Shown here: piece by piece, positions 35,754-43,744 of the stretch
How the letters are laid out: every line of letters begins with the position of its first letter
Position numbering within the stretch: the first letter of the stretch is position 1
Assembly: GCA_019635695.1 (NCBI GenBank)
Contig: JAHBYZ010000001.1
Location: 1-64,000, forward strand
Reading direction: 5' to 3'
Source: Rhizobiaceae bacterium
Lineage (GTDB): Bacteria; Pseudomonadota; Alphaproteobacteria; Rhizobiales; Rhizobiaceae
Length of the DNA stretch: 64,000 nucleotides
Notes under the pieces: generated by a model
The model's input: only the letters and a program-made list of their open reading frames with translations
What the model was told of the DNA's origin: nothing
Database searches by the model: none
Position numbers and translations under genes: made by a program

Positions 35754-36674
35754 CTACGATACGAAATCGGCGAAGCGCTTCATCTCGTCGATCTGCTCGC
35801 GAGCCGACTTGCCGGTGAAGCGGGCATGCAGGTGCGCGGCGCCCAGCTCGCGCAGCGCCTTGATCTCGTCCAGCACCTGCTGCTTCGGCTTGCCGGAGGG
35901 ATGGATGCCGATCTCCAGCGCCAGCTCCTTCTCGGGATTGCGACCGAACTCGCGGGCATACTGGTTGACGCGCTTGATCGAGGCGATCGCCTCGTCGTTC
36001 AAAGTGCGCTCGCCCTTCGGCACGGCGAACAGCGGGCACCAGCCGTCGGCGATGCGGGCGATGCGCTTCTCCGCCGCTTCCGGCGGCACAGGATTGTCGG
36101 TCCGGCCGGCGCCCAGCCAGATCGGGATAGGCTGCTGCCTCGGCTTGGGGTTGATGCCGACATCGTGCATCGTGTCGAAAACGCCCTCGTGGGTCACGGC
36201 GTCCTCGGTCCACAGGCGGCGCAGCAGCGGAATTTGCTCGTCGACGCGCTTGGCGCGATCCTTCAGCGACCAGCCCATCGCCTCGTATTCGACCGAGTTG
36301 TAGCCGAGCCCGCAGGCGAGCAGCACGCGACCGCCGGAAAGGAAGTCGACCTCGGCCGCCTGCTTGGCGACAAGCGCTGTCTGGCGTTGCGGCAGGTTGA
36401 GCACGCCGGTGACCAGCTTGATGTCCTTGGTCAGAGCCGCGAGGTAGGCCATCAGCGTGAACACCTCGTGGTGCGCGCTGACATGCGTGTACGGCGTCTG
36501 GTCCATCTCCGGATGCTTCTCCGCCACGACGCCCACGACGTGGTCGACGAAGCGCATCTTGTCGAAGCCGAGACGGTCGGCCGTGGTGATGAACTCCATC
36601 ATGCCGTTCCAGTCGGCGTTGTGCGTGAACTCGTTCACGTTCACGGCGAACTTGACGCTACCGTCACCCAGCAA
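35754..36674 (-). CDS. LLM-class F420-dependent oxidoreductase
   Basis: A 306-residue luciferase-like TIM-barrel protein of the F420-dependent subgroup (TIGR03619-like). It shows VKFAVNVNEFTHNADWNG, TTADRLGFDKMRFVDHVVGV, the KDIKLVTGVLNLPQRQTALV segment, LSGGRVLLACGLGYNSVEYEAMG and WLGAGRTD. Such enzymes transfer hydride to or from F420. With the F420 operon 22 kb away and a shared GntR-type motif upstream, it is the probable consumer of F420 here. I choose TTG 36674, with GGGAGG 5 bases upstream, over TTG 36692. It is the first gene of the operon. Confidence 0.88.
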   Translation of the reverse strand: MLGDGSVKFAVNVNEFTHNADWNGMMEFITTADRLGFDKMRFVDHVVGVVAEKHPEMDQTPYTHVSAHHEVFTLMAYLAALTKDIKLVTGVLNLPQRQTALVAKQAAEVDFLSGGRVLLACGLGYNSVEYEAMGWSLKDRAKRVDEQIPLLRRLWTEDAVTHEGVFDTMHDVGINPKPRQQPIPIWLGAGRTDNPVPPEAAEKRIARIADGWCPLFAVPKGERTLNDEAIASIKRVNQYAREFGRNPEKELALEIGIHPSGKPKQQVLDEIKALRELGAAHLHARFTGKSAREQIDEMKRFADFVS

Positions 36675-36693
36675 GGCGGCCTCCCGCGGCAAT

Positions 36694-36709
36694 AGTTATA
36701 CAGACAACT
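36694..36709 (-). promoter_or_regulatory. GntR-type operator motif before the LLM operon
   Basis: AGTTAT-ACAG-ACAACT is a 6+4+6 inverted repeat (5 of 6 pairs). Its layout matches 54588-54603 (ACTTGT-ATGC-ACAAGT). On the minus strand it includes a TATAAC that could be a -10 box. TTGACA is at 36736-36731, too far upstream for an ideal pair, so the promoter is less certain than the operator motif. Confidence 0.5.
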
Positions 36710-36831
36710 TTTCCGATAGATTCAGCAACATGTCAAGGCATATTGCCTTTCAGCGGGGCGCTGCGGGCCGATTTTGTCGGCTGGAGGCAGAAATCCGGCC
36801 TTTGGACGGTCTGCCTTTCGATGGACACGGC

Positions 36832-37935
36832 TCAATCTTGCCTAGACAAGCTCCAGCGCGCTAGCGCATCCTGGAGCGACAGAGGCCGGCGGCGCTCGCC
36901 GTAGATCCGCGACGGGGTTGTCGAGAAGCGCGGGGCTGGCGCCGGCTGCACCAGCCCATCGTGCACCACAAAAGTGCCGCGGGCGGCGAGATGCGGGTGG
37001 TCCGGAGCGTCGGCGAGCGGCACGACGGGCGTGAAGCAGGCGTCCGAACGTTCCAGCAGTGCGAGCCACTCCGCGCGGTTGCGCGTGGCGATCCGCGCGG
37101 CCAGCTTCTCGCGCAGCCCCGCGAACGACGCCGGGTCCATTCGGTCTGAAAAATCTGCTGCGTCCAGCCCCAGATGCCTGATCAGCTCGGTGTGAAACTG
37201 CGGCTCGATGGCGCCAACCGCGACCTCAAGCCCGTCGGCGCAGCGATAGGTGCCGTAATAGGACGCCCCGCCGTCCAGCATGTTGGCCTCGCGGCGGTCG
37301 GTCCACATGCCAGCTGCGCGCATCTCGACAAACAGGGACATCAACGATGCCGCACCGTCCACCATGGCGGCATCGATAATCTGGCCCCTGCCGGTGCGTC
37401 CCGCCGAAATGACACCCGCGAGCAGGCCCAAGGCCAGATAGAGCGCGCCGCCGCCGTAGTCGCCGACCAGGTTGAGTGGCGGCACCGAGCGTTCGGCCGG
37501 GCCGATCGCGGCGAGCGCGCCGGTGATGGAGATGTAGTTGATGTCGTGACCGGCATAGGGCGCCATCGGCCCATCCTGACCCCAGCCGGTCATGCGGCCG
37601 TAGACTAGGCGCGGATTGCGGGCGAGCAGCATTTCGGGGCCGAGGCCCAGCCGCTCCATCACGCCCGGCCGAAATCCCTCGATCAGCGCGTCGGCGCCGT
37701 CGACCAGCGCGCGGACCTGGTCGAGATCGGCCGGATTCTTGAGGTCGGCGGCGACGGTGGGGCGGCTGCGCCCAGTCACCCGGTCGGGCACGACCTGCAC
37801 CGCGCCCGGCCGATCGACGCGGACCACGTCCGCCCCCATGTCGGCCAGCAGCATGGCCGCGAAAGGCGCGGGACCGAGCCCGACGAACTCGACGATGCGG
37901 ATACCCGCAAGCGCACCTTCCGCCGCGCCGGCCAT
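36832..37935 (-). CDS. CaiB/BaiF family protein, alpha-methylacyl-CoA racemase type
   Basis: A 367-residue class III CoA-transferase relative. GIRIVEFVGLGPAPFAAMLLAD and ADVVRVDRPGAVQ near the N-terminus and GHDINYISITGALAAIG (about 148-164) are characteristic of alpha-methylacyl-CoA racemases. These flip the 2-methyl centre so that an acyl-CoA dehydrogenase can act. The presence of such an enzyme suggests a methyl-branched acid in the pathway. It starts 2 bases after the upstream SDR stop. Confidence 0.87.
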   Translation of the reverse strand: MAGAAEGALAGIRIVEFVGLGPAPFAAMLLADMGADVVRVDRPGAVQVVPDRVTGRSRPTVAADLKNPADLDQVRALVDGADALIEGFRPGVMERLGLGPEMLLARNPRLVYGRMTGWGQDGPMAPYAGHDINYISITGALAAIGPAERSVPPLNLVGDYGGGALYLALGLLAGVISAGRTGRGQIIDAAMVDGAASLMSLFVEMRAAGMWTDRREANMLDGGASYYGTYRCADGLEVAVGAIEPQFHTELIRHLGLDAADFSDRMDPASFAGLREKLAARIATRNRAEWLALLERSDACFTPVVPLADAPDHPHLAARGTFVVHDGLVQPAPAPRFSTTPSRIYGERRRPLSLQDALARWSLSRQD

Positions 37936-37937
37936 GG

Positions 37938-38747
37938 CTAGATCTTTATCATGTGCAGGCCGGCGCCCAGATGCGCCGCGCCGTCGATCTGGACGAGCTG
38001 ACCGGACATCAGCGCCCCGGCTGGGCTGGCCAGGAAGGCCACGAGTTCGGCGACCTCCGCCACCGAGGTCGCGCGGCCCATCGGCGTCGCTTCCACCAGC
38101 GATGCCAGCATGGATTGCGCGGTCGGGTTGTCCAGGCCTTCGCTCATCACCACGCCGGGGCCGATGCAGTTGAGGCGGATACCGTCCCTGGCCCATTCCA
38201 GCGCCATGGTACGCGTCATCGCGAGCACGCCGGCGCGCGCCGCCAGCGAATGCGCCAGCCCCATGGAGCCGCGGTCAACGCCCGACAGCGAGATCGACAC
38301 GACCGCGCCGCGCGAGCGCCTGAGGAAAGGGTAGGCGGCCTTCGTCACCGTGAAGATGGCGCTGAGGTTGACGTCGATGACGGCGTCCCAGCCCTTGCGG
38401 GTGATCTCGGTGGCCGGCGCATAGAACTGGCCGCCGGCATTGTTGACCAGCAGGTCGATGCCGTGCGCCTCGCCGGCCTCGCGCACCAGCGCCTCGGCGG
38501 CTTCCGGATCGCGCAAATTGCAGGTCCGGTAGAGGATGCGGCCCGCATGGCCATCGGCCATCGCCGCCGTTTCGGCCAGCTTGTCCTCGCGGCGGCCGGT
38601 CCCGAACACGGTCATGCCGAGCGCGGCGAGGCGCAACGCGATGGCCCGCCCGATCCCGGAACCGGCTCCCGACACAAACGCCGACCTGCCGACGAAAAGG
38701 TTCGGGCGCAGGACTTCGCAATCCGCTGCGGCGGCACGGTCGAGCAT
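37938..38747 (-). CDS. SDR oxidoreductase
   Basis: A 269-residue short-chain dehydrogenase with FVSGAGSGIGRAIALRLAALG (SGAGSGIG about 23-30) and NNAGGQFYAPATEITRKGWD. In the active-site region, SLSGVDRGSMGLAHSLAARAG, the usual Y-x-x-x-K is replaced by H-x-x-A. The catalytic tyrosine appears absent, so the protein may be a reductase variant (peroxisomal 2-enoyl-CoA reductase or 2,4-dienoyl-CoA reductase relatives also lack it) or inactive. ATG 38747 follows AGGAGGAAC. Confidence 0.82.
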   Translation of the reverse strand: MLDRAAAADCEVLRPNLFVGRSAFVSGAGSGIGRAIALRLAALGMTVFGTGRREDKLAETAAMADGHAGRILYRTCNLRDPEAAEALVREAGEAHGIDLLVNNAGGQFYAPATEITRKGWDAVIDVNLSAIFTVTKAAYPFLRRSRGAVVSISLSGVDRGSMGLAHSLAARAGVLAMTRTMALEWARDGIRLNCIGPGVVMSEGLDNPTAQSMLASLVEATPMGRATSVAEVAELVAFLASPAGALMSGQLVQIDGAAHLGAGLHMIKI

Positions 38748-38766
38748 GGCGGTTCCTCCTGCCGGG

Positions 38767-38838
38767 AAGCTACAAGCCGGATGGAGTGTCGGCAAGCGAT
38801 TATCTCTATCGCGAATGATGTTCTTTATGCAGAATGAT
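38767..38838. promoter_or_regulatory. divergent promoter with tandem operator units (site D)
   Basis: Two 19-bp direct units, TATCTCTATCGCGAATGAT (38801-38819) and GTTCTTTATGCAGAATGAT (38820-38838), share the consensus of the other operators. On the minus strand TTGCCG (38795-38790) and TAGCTT (38772-38767) are 17 bases apart, giving the SDR/racemase promoter with the operator just upstream of -35. The MaoC gene at 38853 starts to the right. Confidence 0.65.
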
Positions 38839-38852
38839 ATGCGGAGGCCGAC

Positions 38853-39704
38853 ATGATCGACGCGAACGCCCTGCTGGCGCTCGAGATTCCCCCGACCGAA
38901 CAGCGCTGGAGCGCGCGCGACTGCGCGCTCTATGCGCTCGGCGTTGGCCTCGGCTCCGACCCGCTCGATCCGCGCCAGCTGCGCTTCCTCGACGGCCCGT
39001 ACCTTCAGGCGGCGCCGACGATGGCGGTCGTGCTCGGCTATAGCGGCTTCTGGATCGAGCAGCAGCCGACAGGCATCGACGCATCAGCCGTTCTGCATGG
39101 CGAGCAGCGGCTCGAACTGCACCGGCCGCTGCCGTCTGCCGGCCATGCACGGCGCGTCACGCGGCCGACCGGGGTGGTCGATCGCGGCTCGCGTGGCGCG
39201 CAGATTTTCGTCAGCGAAGCCATCGAGGACGCGGACGGGGGGGCGCCGCTGGCAACGCTCTCTTCCAGCATCTTCTGCCGCAGGGATGGCGGCTGCGGAT
39301 CGACGCGCGAGGCGCCGCCGCCGCGCAGGCCGCTGCCGCAGCGGGCGGCCGATCTCACCTTTGCGGTCCCCACGCTACCCCAGCAGGCGCTGATCTACCG
39401 GCTGTCCGGCGACCTCAACCCGCTGCATTCAGATCCCGCCTTCGCGCGCGCGGCCGGTTTCGAGCGGCCCATCCTGCACGGGCTCGCCAGCTTCGGCATC
39501 GCCGGCATGGCGCTGCTCGGCCGCCTTTGCGACTGGGAAGTCTCGCGCTTCCGCGCCCTCGACGTGCGGTTCGCCGGCATTGTGTTTCCCGGCGAAGCGC
39601 TGGAAATCGACGCGTGGCGCACGGGGCAGGGTGAGGCCATGTTCCGCGCCAGCACGCGGCGCGGCGTCGCGCTCGACGCCGGTGTGTTCGGCTACGCCGC
39701 CTGA
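38853..39704 (+). CDS. MaoC-type 2-enoyl-CoA hydratase 2 (double hot-dog)
   Basis: A 283-residue double hot-dog protein like the hydratase-2 domain of peroxisomal MFE-2. The N-terminal half holds RWSARDCALYALGVGLGSDP and the substrate-tunnel strands. The C-terminal half carries the hydratase motif YRLSGDLNPLHSDPAFARAAGF (about 185-206) with Asp and His, then RPILHGLASFGIAG. It hydrates a 2-enoyl-CoA to the (R)-3-hydroxy form. GCGGAGG precedes ATG 38853. It is a lone rightward gene between two leftward operons. Confidence 0.88.
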   Translation: MIDANALLALEIPPTEQRWSARDCALYALGVGLGSDPLDPRQLRFLDGPYLQAAPTMAVVLGYSGFWIEQQPTGIDASAVLHGEQRLELHRPLPSAGHARRVTRPTGVVDRGSRGAQIFVSEAIEDADGGAPLATLSSSIFCRRDGGCGSTREAPPPRRPLPQRAADLTFAVPTLPQQALIYRLSGDLNPLHSDPAFARAAGFERPILHGLASFGIAGMALLGRLCDWEVSRFRALDVRFAGIVFPGEALEIDAWRTGQGEAMFRASTRRGVALDAGVFGYAA

Positions 39705-39706
39705 GC

Positions 39707-40510
39707 CTATTTGCCCGTGTAGTTCGGCGCGCGCTTCTCGACCAGAGCGGCGACCGCCTCGGCCTGGTCGGCGGTGTTCTGGACGATGGCCTGGAAGGCC
39801 GCAGCGAGCTCAAGGCTGTCGGGCAGGGACATCGCCGCAGACTTGCGCATCAGCCGCTTGTTGAGGCGCACGCTGCGCGGCGGGAACGCCGCGATCTTCT
39901 CCGCCAGCGCAATGGCCTCGTCGAGCAGTCGTTCGGCCGGCACGACGCGCGTCACCAGCCCCCAGCGCTCGGCCCGCTCTGCATCGACCATGTCGCAGGT
40001 CAGCGCCATCTCGACGGCACGCGGCATGCCGACCACGCGCGGTAGGAACCACGCGCCGCCGTCGCCCGGCACGAGGCCGACGCGCAGGAAACTCTCCGCG
40101 AACTTCGCCGCCGGCGAGGCGATGCGGATGTCGGCCATGCAGGCGAGGTCGCAGCCGGCGCCGACGGCGACGCCATTCACCGCGGCGACCACCGGCACGT
40201 CGAGGTCGTGGAAGGCGAGCGGAATCTGCTGGATGTGGTTGCGGTAGCCTTCCTGCATGTCGTGCGGGCTGCCGGCGAACATGGCGTGCGACCTGCGGTA
40301 CATGTCCTGCACGTTGCCGCCGGAGGAGAAGGCATCGCCCGCGCCGGTCAGCACGATGGCGCTGAGCGAGGCGTCGCCGTTGGCGTCCCGCAGGAAGCTG
40401 ACGAGGTCGCGGATCACGCCGTCCGACAGCGCGTTGCGCGTCTTCGGCTCGTTGAGGGTGAGGATCGCGATGCGCCCGCGGCGCTCGATCAGGACAGGCG
40501 TGTCGGACAA
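39707..40510 (-). CDS. enoyl-CoA hydratase/isomerase family protein
   Basis: A 267-residue crotonase: IAILTLNEPKTRNALSDGVI (about 13-32), DAFSSGGNVQDMYRR, GVAVGAGCDLACMADIRIA and FAESFLRVGLVPGDGGAW. One glutamate (AES) remains near the catalytic site, while the other position is aspartate, as in PaaG/PaaB-like isomerases. TTG 40510 is chosen because GGAGG lies 5 bases upstream; a TTG at 40522 would put the ribosome site inside the gene. It is downstream of the paired dehydrogenases. Confidence 0.85.
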   Translation of the reverse strand: MSDTPVLIERRGRIAILTLNEPKTRNALSDGVIRDLVSFLRDANGDASLSAIVLTGAGDAFSSGGNVQDMYRRSHAMFAGSPHDMQEGYRNHIQQIPLAFHDLDVPVVAAVNGVAVGAGCDLACMADIRIASPAAKFAESFLRVGLVPGDGGAWFLPRVVGMPRAVEMALTCDMVDAERAERWGLVTRVVPAERLLDEAIALAEKIAAFPPRSVRLNKRLMRKSAAMSLPDSLELAAAFQAIVQNTADQAEAVAALVEKRAPNYTGK

Positions 40511-40523
40511 TGCTTCCTCCAAA

Positions 40524-41495
40524 CTATGCTGCGTCTTGGGCGCCTCGGTCGGCGATCAGCGGCCACAGGCCCGCCCCCCCCGCCGCGCAGGCCATACGGC
40601 CGATCTCGGCCTCGCACCAGGACTGGCGGCCCCAGCGGTCGCGCCAGGTCCACAGGCGCTTGGTGTAGCGATGCAGCTCATGTTCGTCGGTGAAGCCGAT
40701 CGCGCCCATGACCTGATGGATGTTGGCCGCAACGACTGTCGCCGCGCGGCCGGCCTGCGCCTTCGCCGCCAGCCAGTCGAGCGGGGTGGCATCACCACGG
40801 TCCAGCGCGGCGAGACCCGCGCCGGCAACGGCCTCGGCGATCAGCAGCTCGGACGCGGCATCCGCGATCAGATTCTGGATCGCCTGGAACTTGCCCAGTG
40901 GCCGGCCGAACTGGTTGCGCGTGTTGGCGTAGTCGGTGGCGATCTCCAGCACGCGCGCCATCGCCCCGGTCATGGCCGCCGCCTGCAGCAGCGCCGCTCC
41001 GGCGCGCACCTGCGCAAGCGCATCCGCGTCGATGCCGTCGAGCCGACGCTCGCCTGCCAGCGCGGCGAAGGGCTCGTGCGCCAACGAGGCGGGCGCGGCG
41101 GCGCCGATGCCGGCTTCGCCCAGCGACAGCATGCCCGCCGCGCGCAGGACGAAGGCGGCTTCCGCGCCGGGAAACAGCGGGGCAGCCACCGCCGCGTCGC
41201 CGATGGCCAGCGCCGCCGTCGTGCGCCCCGCCAGATCGGTTTTCTCCGCAAGCGCGGCGAGGCGCGCACCGATCATCAGTTCCACGACGGGCAGCGGTGC
41301 GGCGTGCCGGCCCCATTGACGCGCGATCGCCGCCGCTTCGGCGAAGCCGCCGCCGAAACCTCCGTCGTCCTCGCCGACCAGCACAAGGAACAGCCCAGCC
41401 TCCACCGCCTCGCGCATCAGCGCGGCGTCGTCGCCCGCATGGCGCTCGAGCAGCCGCGCGGCGGTCTCGTCCAGCATGCGTGCGGTGTCGCTCAT
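40524..41495 (-). CDS. acyl-CoA dehydrogenase-like subunit (small partner)
   Basis: A 323-residue acyl-CoA dehydrogenase relative with a reduced N-terminal/middle part (alanine-rich, little of the FAD-binding beta domain). It keeps the C-terminal helices NTRNQFGRPLGKFQAIQNLI (about 210-229) and IGFTDEHELHRYTKRLW. Its ATG overlaps the stop of the larger dehydrogenase (ATGA). Such adjacent pairs form alpha2beta2 heteromers in steroid side-chain catabolism; I infer the same here. Confidence 0.82.
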   Translation of the reverse strand: MSDTARMLDETAARLLERHAGDDAALMREAVEAGLFLVLVGEDDGGFGGGFAEAAAIARQWGRHAAPLPVVELMIGARLAALAEKTDLAGRTTAALAIGDAAVAAPLFPGAEAAFVLRAAGMLSLGEAGIGAAAPASLAHEPFAALAGERRLDGIDADALAQVRAGAALLQAAAMTGAMARVLEIATDYANTRNQFGRPLGKFQAIQNLIADAASELLIAEAVAGAGLAALDRGDATPLDWLAAKAQAGRAATVVAANIHQVMGAIGFTDEHELHRYTKRLWTWRDRWGRQSWCEAEIGRMACAAGGAGLWPLIADRGAQDAA

Positions 41496-42652
41496 CTCAA
41501 GCCAAGCTCCCGGGCGATGATGCCCTTGAGGATTTCGCGCGTGCCGCCGCGCAGGGTAAAGCACGGCGCGTTGAGGATGGCGGTCGCCAGCGCCGCGGCA
41601 TGGCGGTCGCCCTCGGGCGACGGTACCAGGTCGAGCAGGCGGCGCGCGACCTCGGGGATCTCCTGCTCCAGAGTCGTGCCCATGTCCTTCATCACCGTGG
41701 CCATCCCGCCGACGGGCAGACGGTGAGCCAGTCGTTCGGCGATGGCCAGCGACAGGCTGCGGATGGCGGTGACGCGAGCAACGAGCCGGCCGATCTCGAC
41801 CGCCGCGTGGCGGTCAGGCGTCCTGCCCGCGAGGTCGGCCATGACGGTCAGCACGCCGAAGGTCGACAGGATACGGTCGGGGCCGGAGCGCTCGAAACCG
41901 AGCTCCTCGGTCACCAGCTTCCAGCCGTCGCCGCCCTTGCCGAGCAGATTGGCCTCGGGCACGAAATTGCCGTCGAAGACGACCTCGTTCAGCTCTTGCA
42001 CACCGGCCAGGTTGGTCAGCGGCCGCACACTGACCTTCGGGTCGTCGAGCGGCACCACGAGCTGCGACAACCCCGCGTAGCGGTTTTCGCCGCGCGGCTC
42101 GGTGCGGCAGAGCACGATCAGGTAGTCGGCATGTTGCGCGTTGGTGGTCCAGATCTTGCGGCCGTGCAGCGTGAAGCCGCCGTTAACGCGCTCGGCGCGC
42201 GTGCGGATCGACGACAGGTCCGAGCCCGAATCCGGCTCGCTCATGCCGATGCCGAAGGTGCATTCGCCCGCGGCGATGCGCGGCAGAATACTGTCCCGCA
42301 CCGCATCGGTTGCGTGGCGCAGGATCTGCGGGCCGCTCTGGCGGTCGGCGATCCAGTGCGAGCCGAGCGGCGCGCCGGCCGCAAGCAGTTCCTCGCAGAC
42401 CACGTAGCGCTCGGTCGCACTGCGCTCGTGGCCGCCATAACGTTTCGGCCAGGTCATCGCGACGTAGCCGCGCGCGGCTGCGCGGCGCGAGAAATCGCGG
42501 TCGAAGGTGGTCCAGGTCTGCTGGCCGAGCGTGATGCTGCCGCGCGCGACCTCCTCGGCGACGAAGGCGCGGACCTCGCGGCGCAGGCCGCCGAGGCCGG
42601 CAAGCGGTGCGCCGCCCGTGGCCAGATGCGGCGGCAGCGAAAGCTCCGTCAT
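41492..42652 (-). CDS. acyl-CoA dehydrogenase (large partner)
   Basis: A 386-residue acyl-CoA dehydrogenase: TWPKRYGGHERSATERYVV (about 68-86), GIGMSEPDSGSDLSSIRTRA (about 134-153), KIWTTNAQHADYLIVL, VTEELGFERSGPDRI and the terminal RGGTREILKGIIARELG. RGGT replaces YEGT, so the catalytic base probably lies in the FERSGP helix region, as in some FadE enzymes. ATG 42652 is chosen; 17 upstream codons are unsupported. It is the first gene of the operon, driven from site E1. Confidence 0.87.
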   Translation of the reverse strand: MTELSLPPHLATGGAPLAGLGGLRREVRAFVAEEVARGSITLGQQTWTTFDRDFSRRAAARGYVAMTWPKRYGGHERSATERYVVCEELLAAGAPLGSHWIADRQSGPQILRHATDAVRDSILPRIAAGECTFGIGMSEPDSGSDLSSIRTRAERVNGGFTLHGRKIWTTNAQHADYLIVLCRTEPRGENRYAGLSQLVVPLDDPKVSVRPLTNLAGVQELNEVVFDGNFVPEANLLGKGGDGWKLVTEELGFERSGPDRILSTFGVLTVMADLAGRTPDRHAAVEIGRLVARVTAIRSLSLAIAERLAHRLPVGGMATVMKDMGTTLEQEIPEVARRLLDLVPSPEGDRHAAALATAILNAPCFTLRGGTREILKGIIARELGLR

Positions 42653-42700
42653 GTCAGATCGTCCTCCAGCGCCGTACGATCGGGCGTCTCCTCGGCTCGT

Positions 42701-42745
42701 CAACTAGCGCAGATACCATTCCATATCAAGAATGATATTCTCGAT
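42701..42745 (-). promoter_or_regulatory. promoter with shared operator (site E1)
   Basis: ATCAAGAAT (42725-42733), GAT, ATTCTCGAT (42737-42745): an inverted repeat with 8 of 9 pairs, followed by AAAGAAA. On the minus strand TTGATA (42729-42724) and TAGTTG (42706-42701) are 17 bases apart, so here the operator overlaps the -35 box of the acyl-CoA dehydrogenase operon. Confidence 0.6.
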
Positions 42746-42795
42746 AAAGAAAAAGGCGTTCCGGCGTTTGATAGTGGAAGACGCGATAGGCGCAG

Positions 42796-42823
42796 TTTGA
42801 CAATCCTATTCTCTATCGCGAAT
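42796..42823 (+). promoter_or_regulatory. operator half-site in the IclR promoter (site E2)
   Basis: ATTCTCTAT (42808-42816) followed by CGCGAAT matches the right half of the shared operator; the left half is weak. TTGACA (42797-42802) lies just to the left, so the operator falls between the -35 box and the expected -10 region of the IclR gene. That is the layout for autorepression. Confidence 0.5.
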
Positions 42824-42867
42824 TCCTGTTAGACGAGCGCACTGGAAAACGGATTTCAACCCTCAGC

Positions 42868-43725
42868 ATGGCCAGACGCAAGACCTCCGCCGCCGCGGTC
42901 GAGACCGACTCGGAGCCCTTCACGCCTGCACGGGCCGCGCCGGCCAGGGCCGCGGCGCCGGCAAAGGCCGTGCCATCCGGCAAGCTCGTAGGCGCCGTCA
43001 CCGGCGCCGTGAAGATCCTGCGTTATCTCGCTGCTGCCACCGAGCCGATGGGCGTTTCGCGCATCGCCAAGGACACCAAGATCAACACCTCGACCTGCTT
43101 CAACATCCTGCGCACGCTGGCGGTGGAGGATCTGGTCACCTTCGAGCCGTCGAGCAAGACCTATTCGATCAGCCTCGGCATCATGGAGCTGGCGCGCGGC
43201 GCAACCGCGCTTGGCGGCGATCTCTCCACCGTGCGGCCGCTGATGGAGCGCATCGCCAATGCGCGCAACGTGACGCTGACGCTGTGGCAGCCGGTGTCGT
43301 CGAGTCGCAAGGTGCTCGTCTACAGTGCGGTGGCGCGCAGCGCGATGCGCATCCAGATGACGGTGGGGCAGCGGCTGCCTTTGTTCATCGGCGCCACCGG
43401 CCGGCTGTTCGCGGCCTTCACCGATATCACCGAGGACGACCTTGAGGCGCGCTTCCGCGAGATCAACTGGAACGTGCCGCTGACCTTCGCCGAGTTCAAG
43501 CGGCAGGTCCGCGAGACGCGCAGCAAGGGCTGGGCGCGTGATGACGGCAACTTCGCCGCCGGCACCGTGTCGCTCGCCGTACCGATCCTCGACCGCGACG
43601 GCACTGCGGTGATGGCAGTAACCGCGACGATGTTCTCCGGTCAGTTCTCGGATGCGCGCGTGCCGGAGATCGTCGACGACCTCAGCGAGTTCGCCGGCCG
43701 CGTCGCCCGCATCATCGAGCACTGA
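42868..43725 (+). CDS. IclR-family transcriptional regulator
   Basis: A 285-residue IclR protein. An Ala/Pro-rich N-terminal extension of about 40 residues precedes the winged helix GAVKILRYLAAA, then GVSRIAKDTKINTSTCFNIL (about 46-85). The effector domain includes MTVGQRLPLFIGATGRLFAAF and SKGWARDDGNFAAGTVSLAVPILD. It is encoded in the middle of the supercluster with shared operators on its left (E1, E2), so it is the best candidate for the protein that binds the seven GAGAAT/ATTCTC sites. Confidence 0.9.
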   Translation: MARRKTSAAAVETDSEPFTPARAAPARAAAPAKAVPSGKLVGAVTGAVKILRYLAAATEPMGVSRIAKDTKINTSTCFNILRTLAVEDLVTFEPSSKTYSISLGIMELARGATALGGDLSTVRPLMERIANARNVTLTLWQPVSSSRKVLVYSAVARSAMRIQMTVGQRLPLFIGATGRLFAAFTDITEDDLEARFREINWNVPLTFAEFKRQVRETRSKGWARDDGNFAAGTVSLAVPILDRDGTAVMAVTATMFSGQFSDARVPEIVDDLSEFAGRVARIIEH

Positions 43726-43744
43726 GCTCCGGGACTACCGCGCG

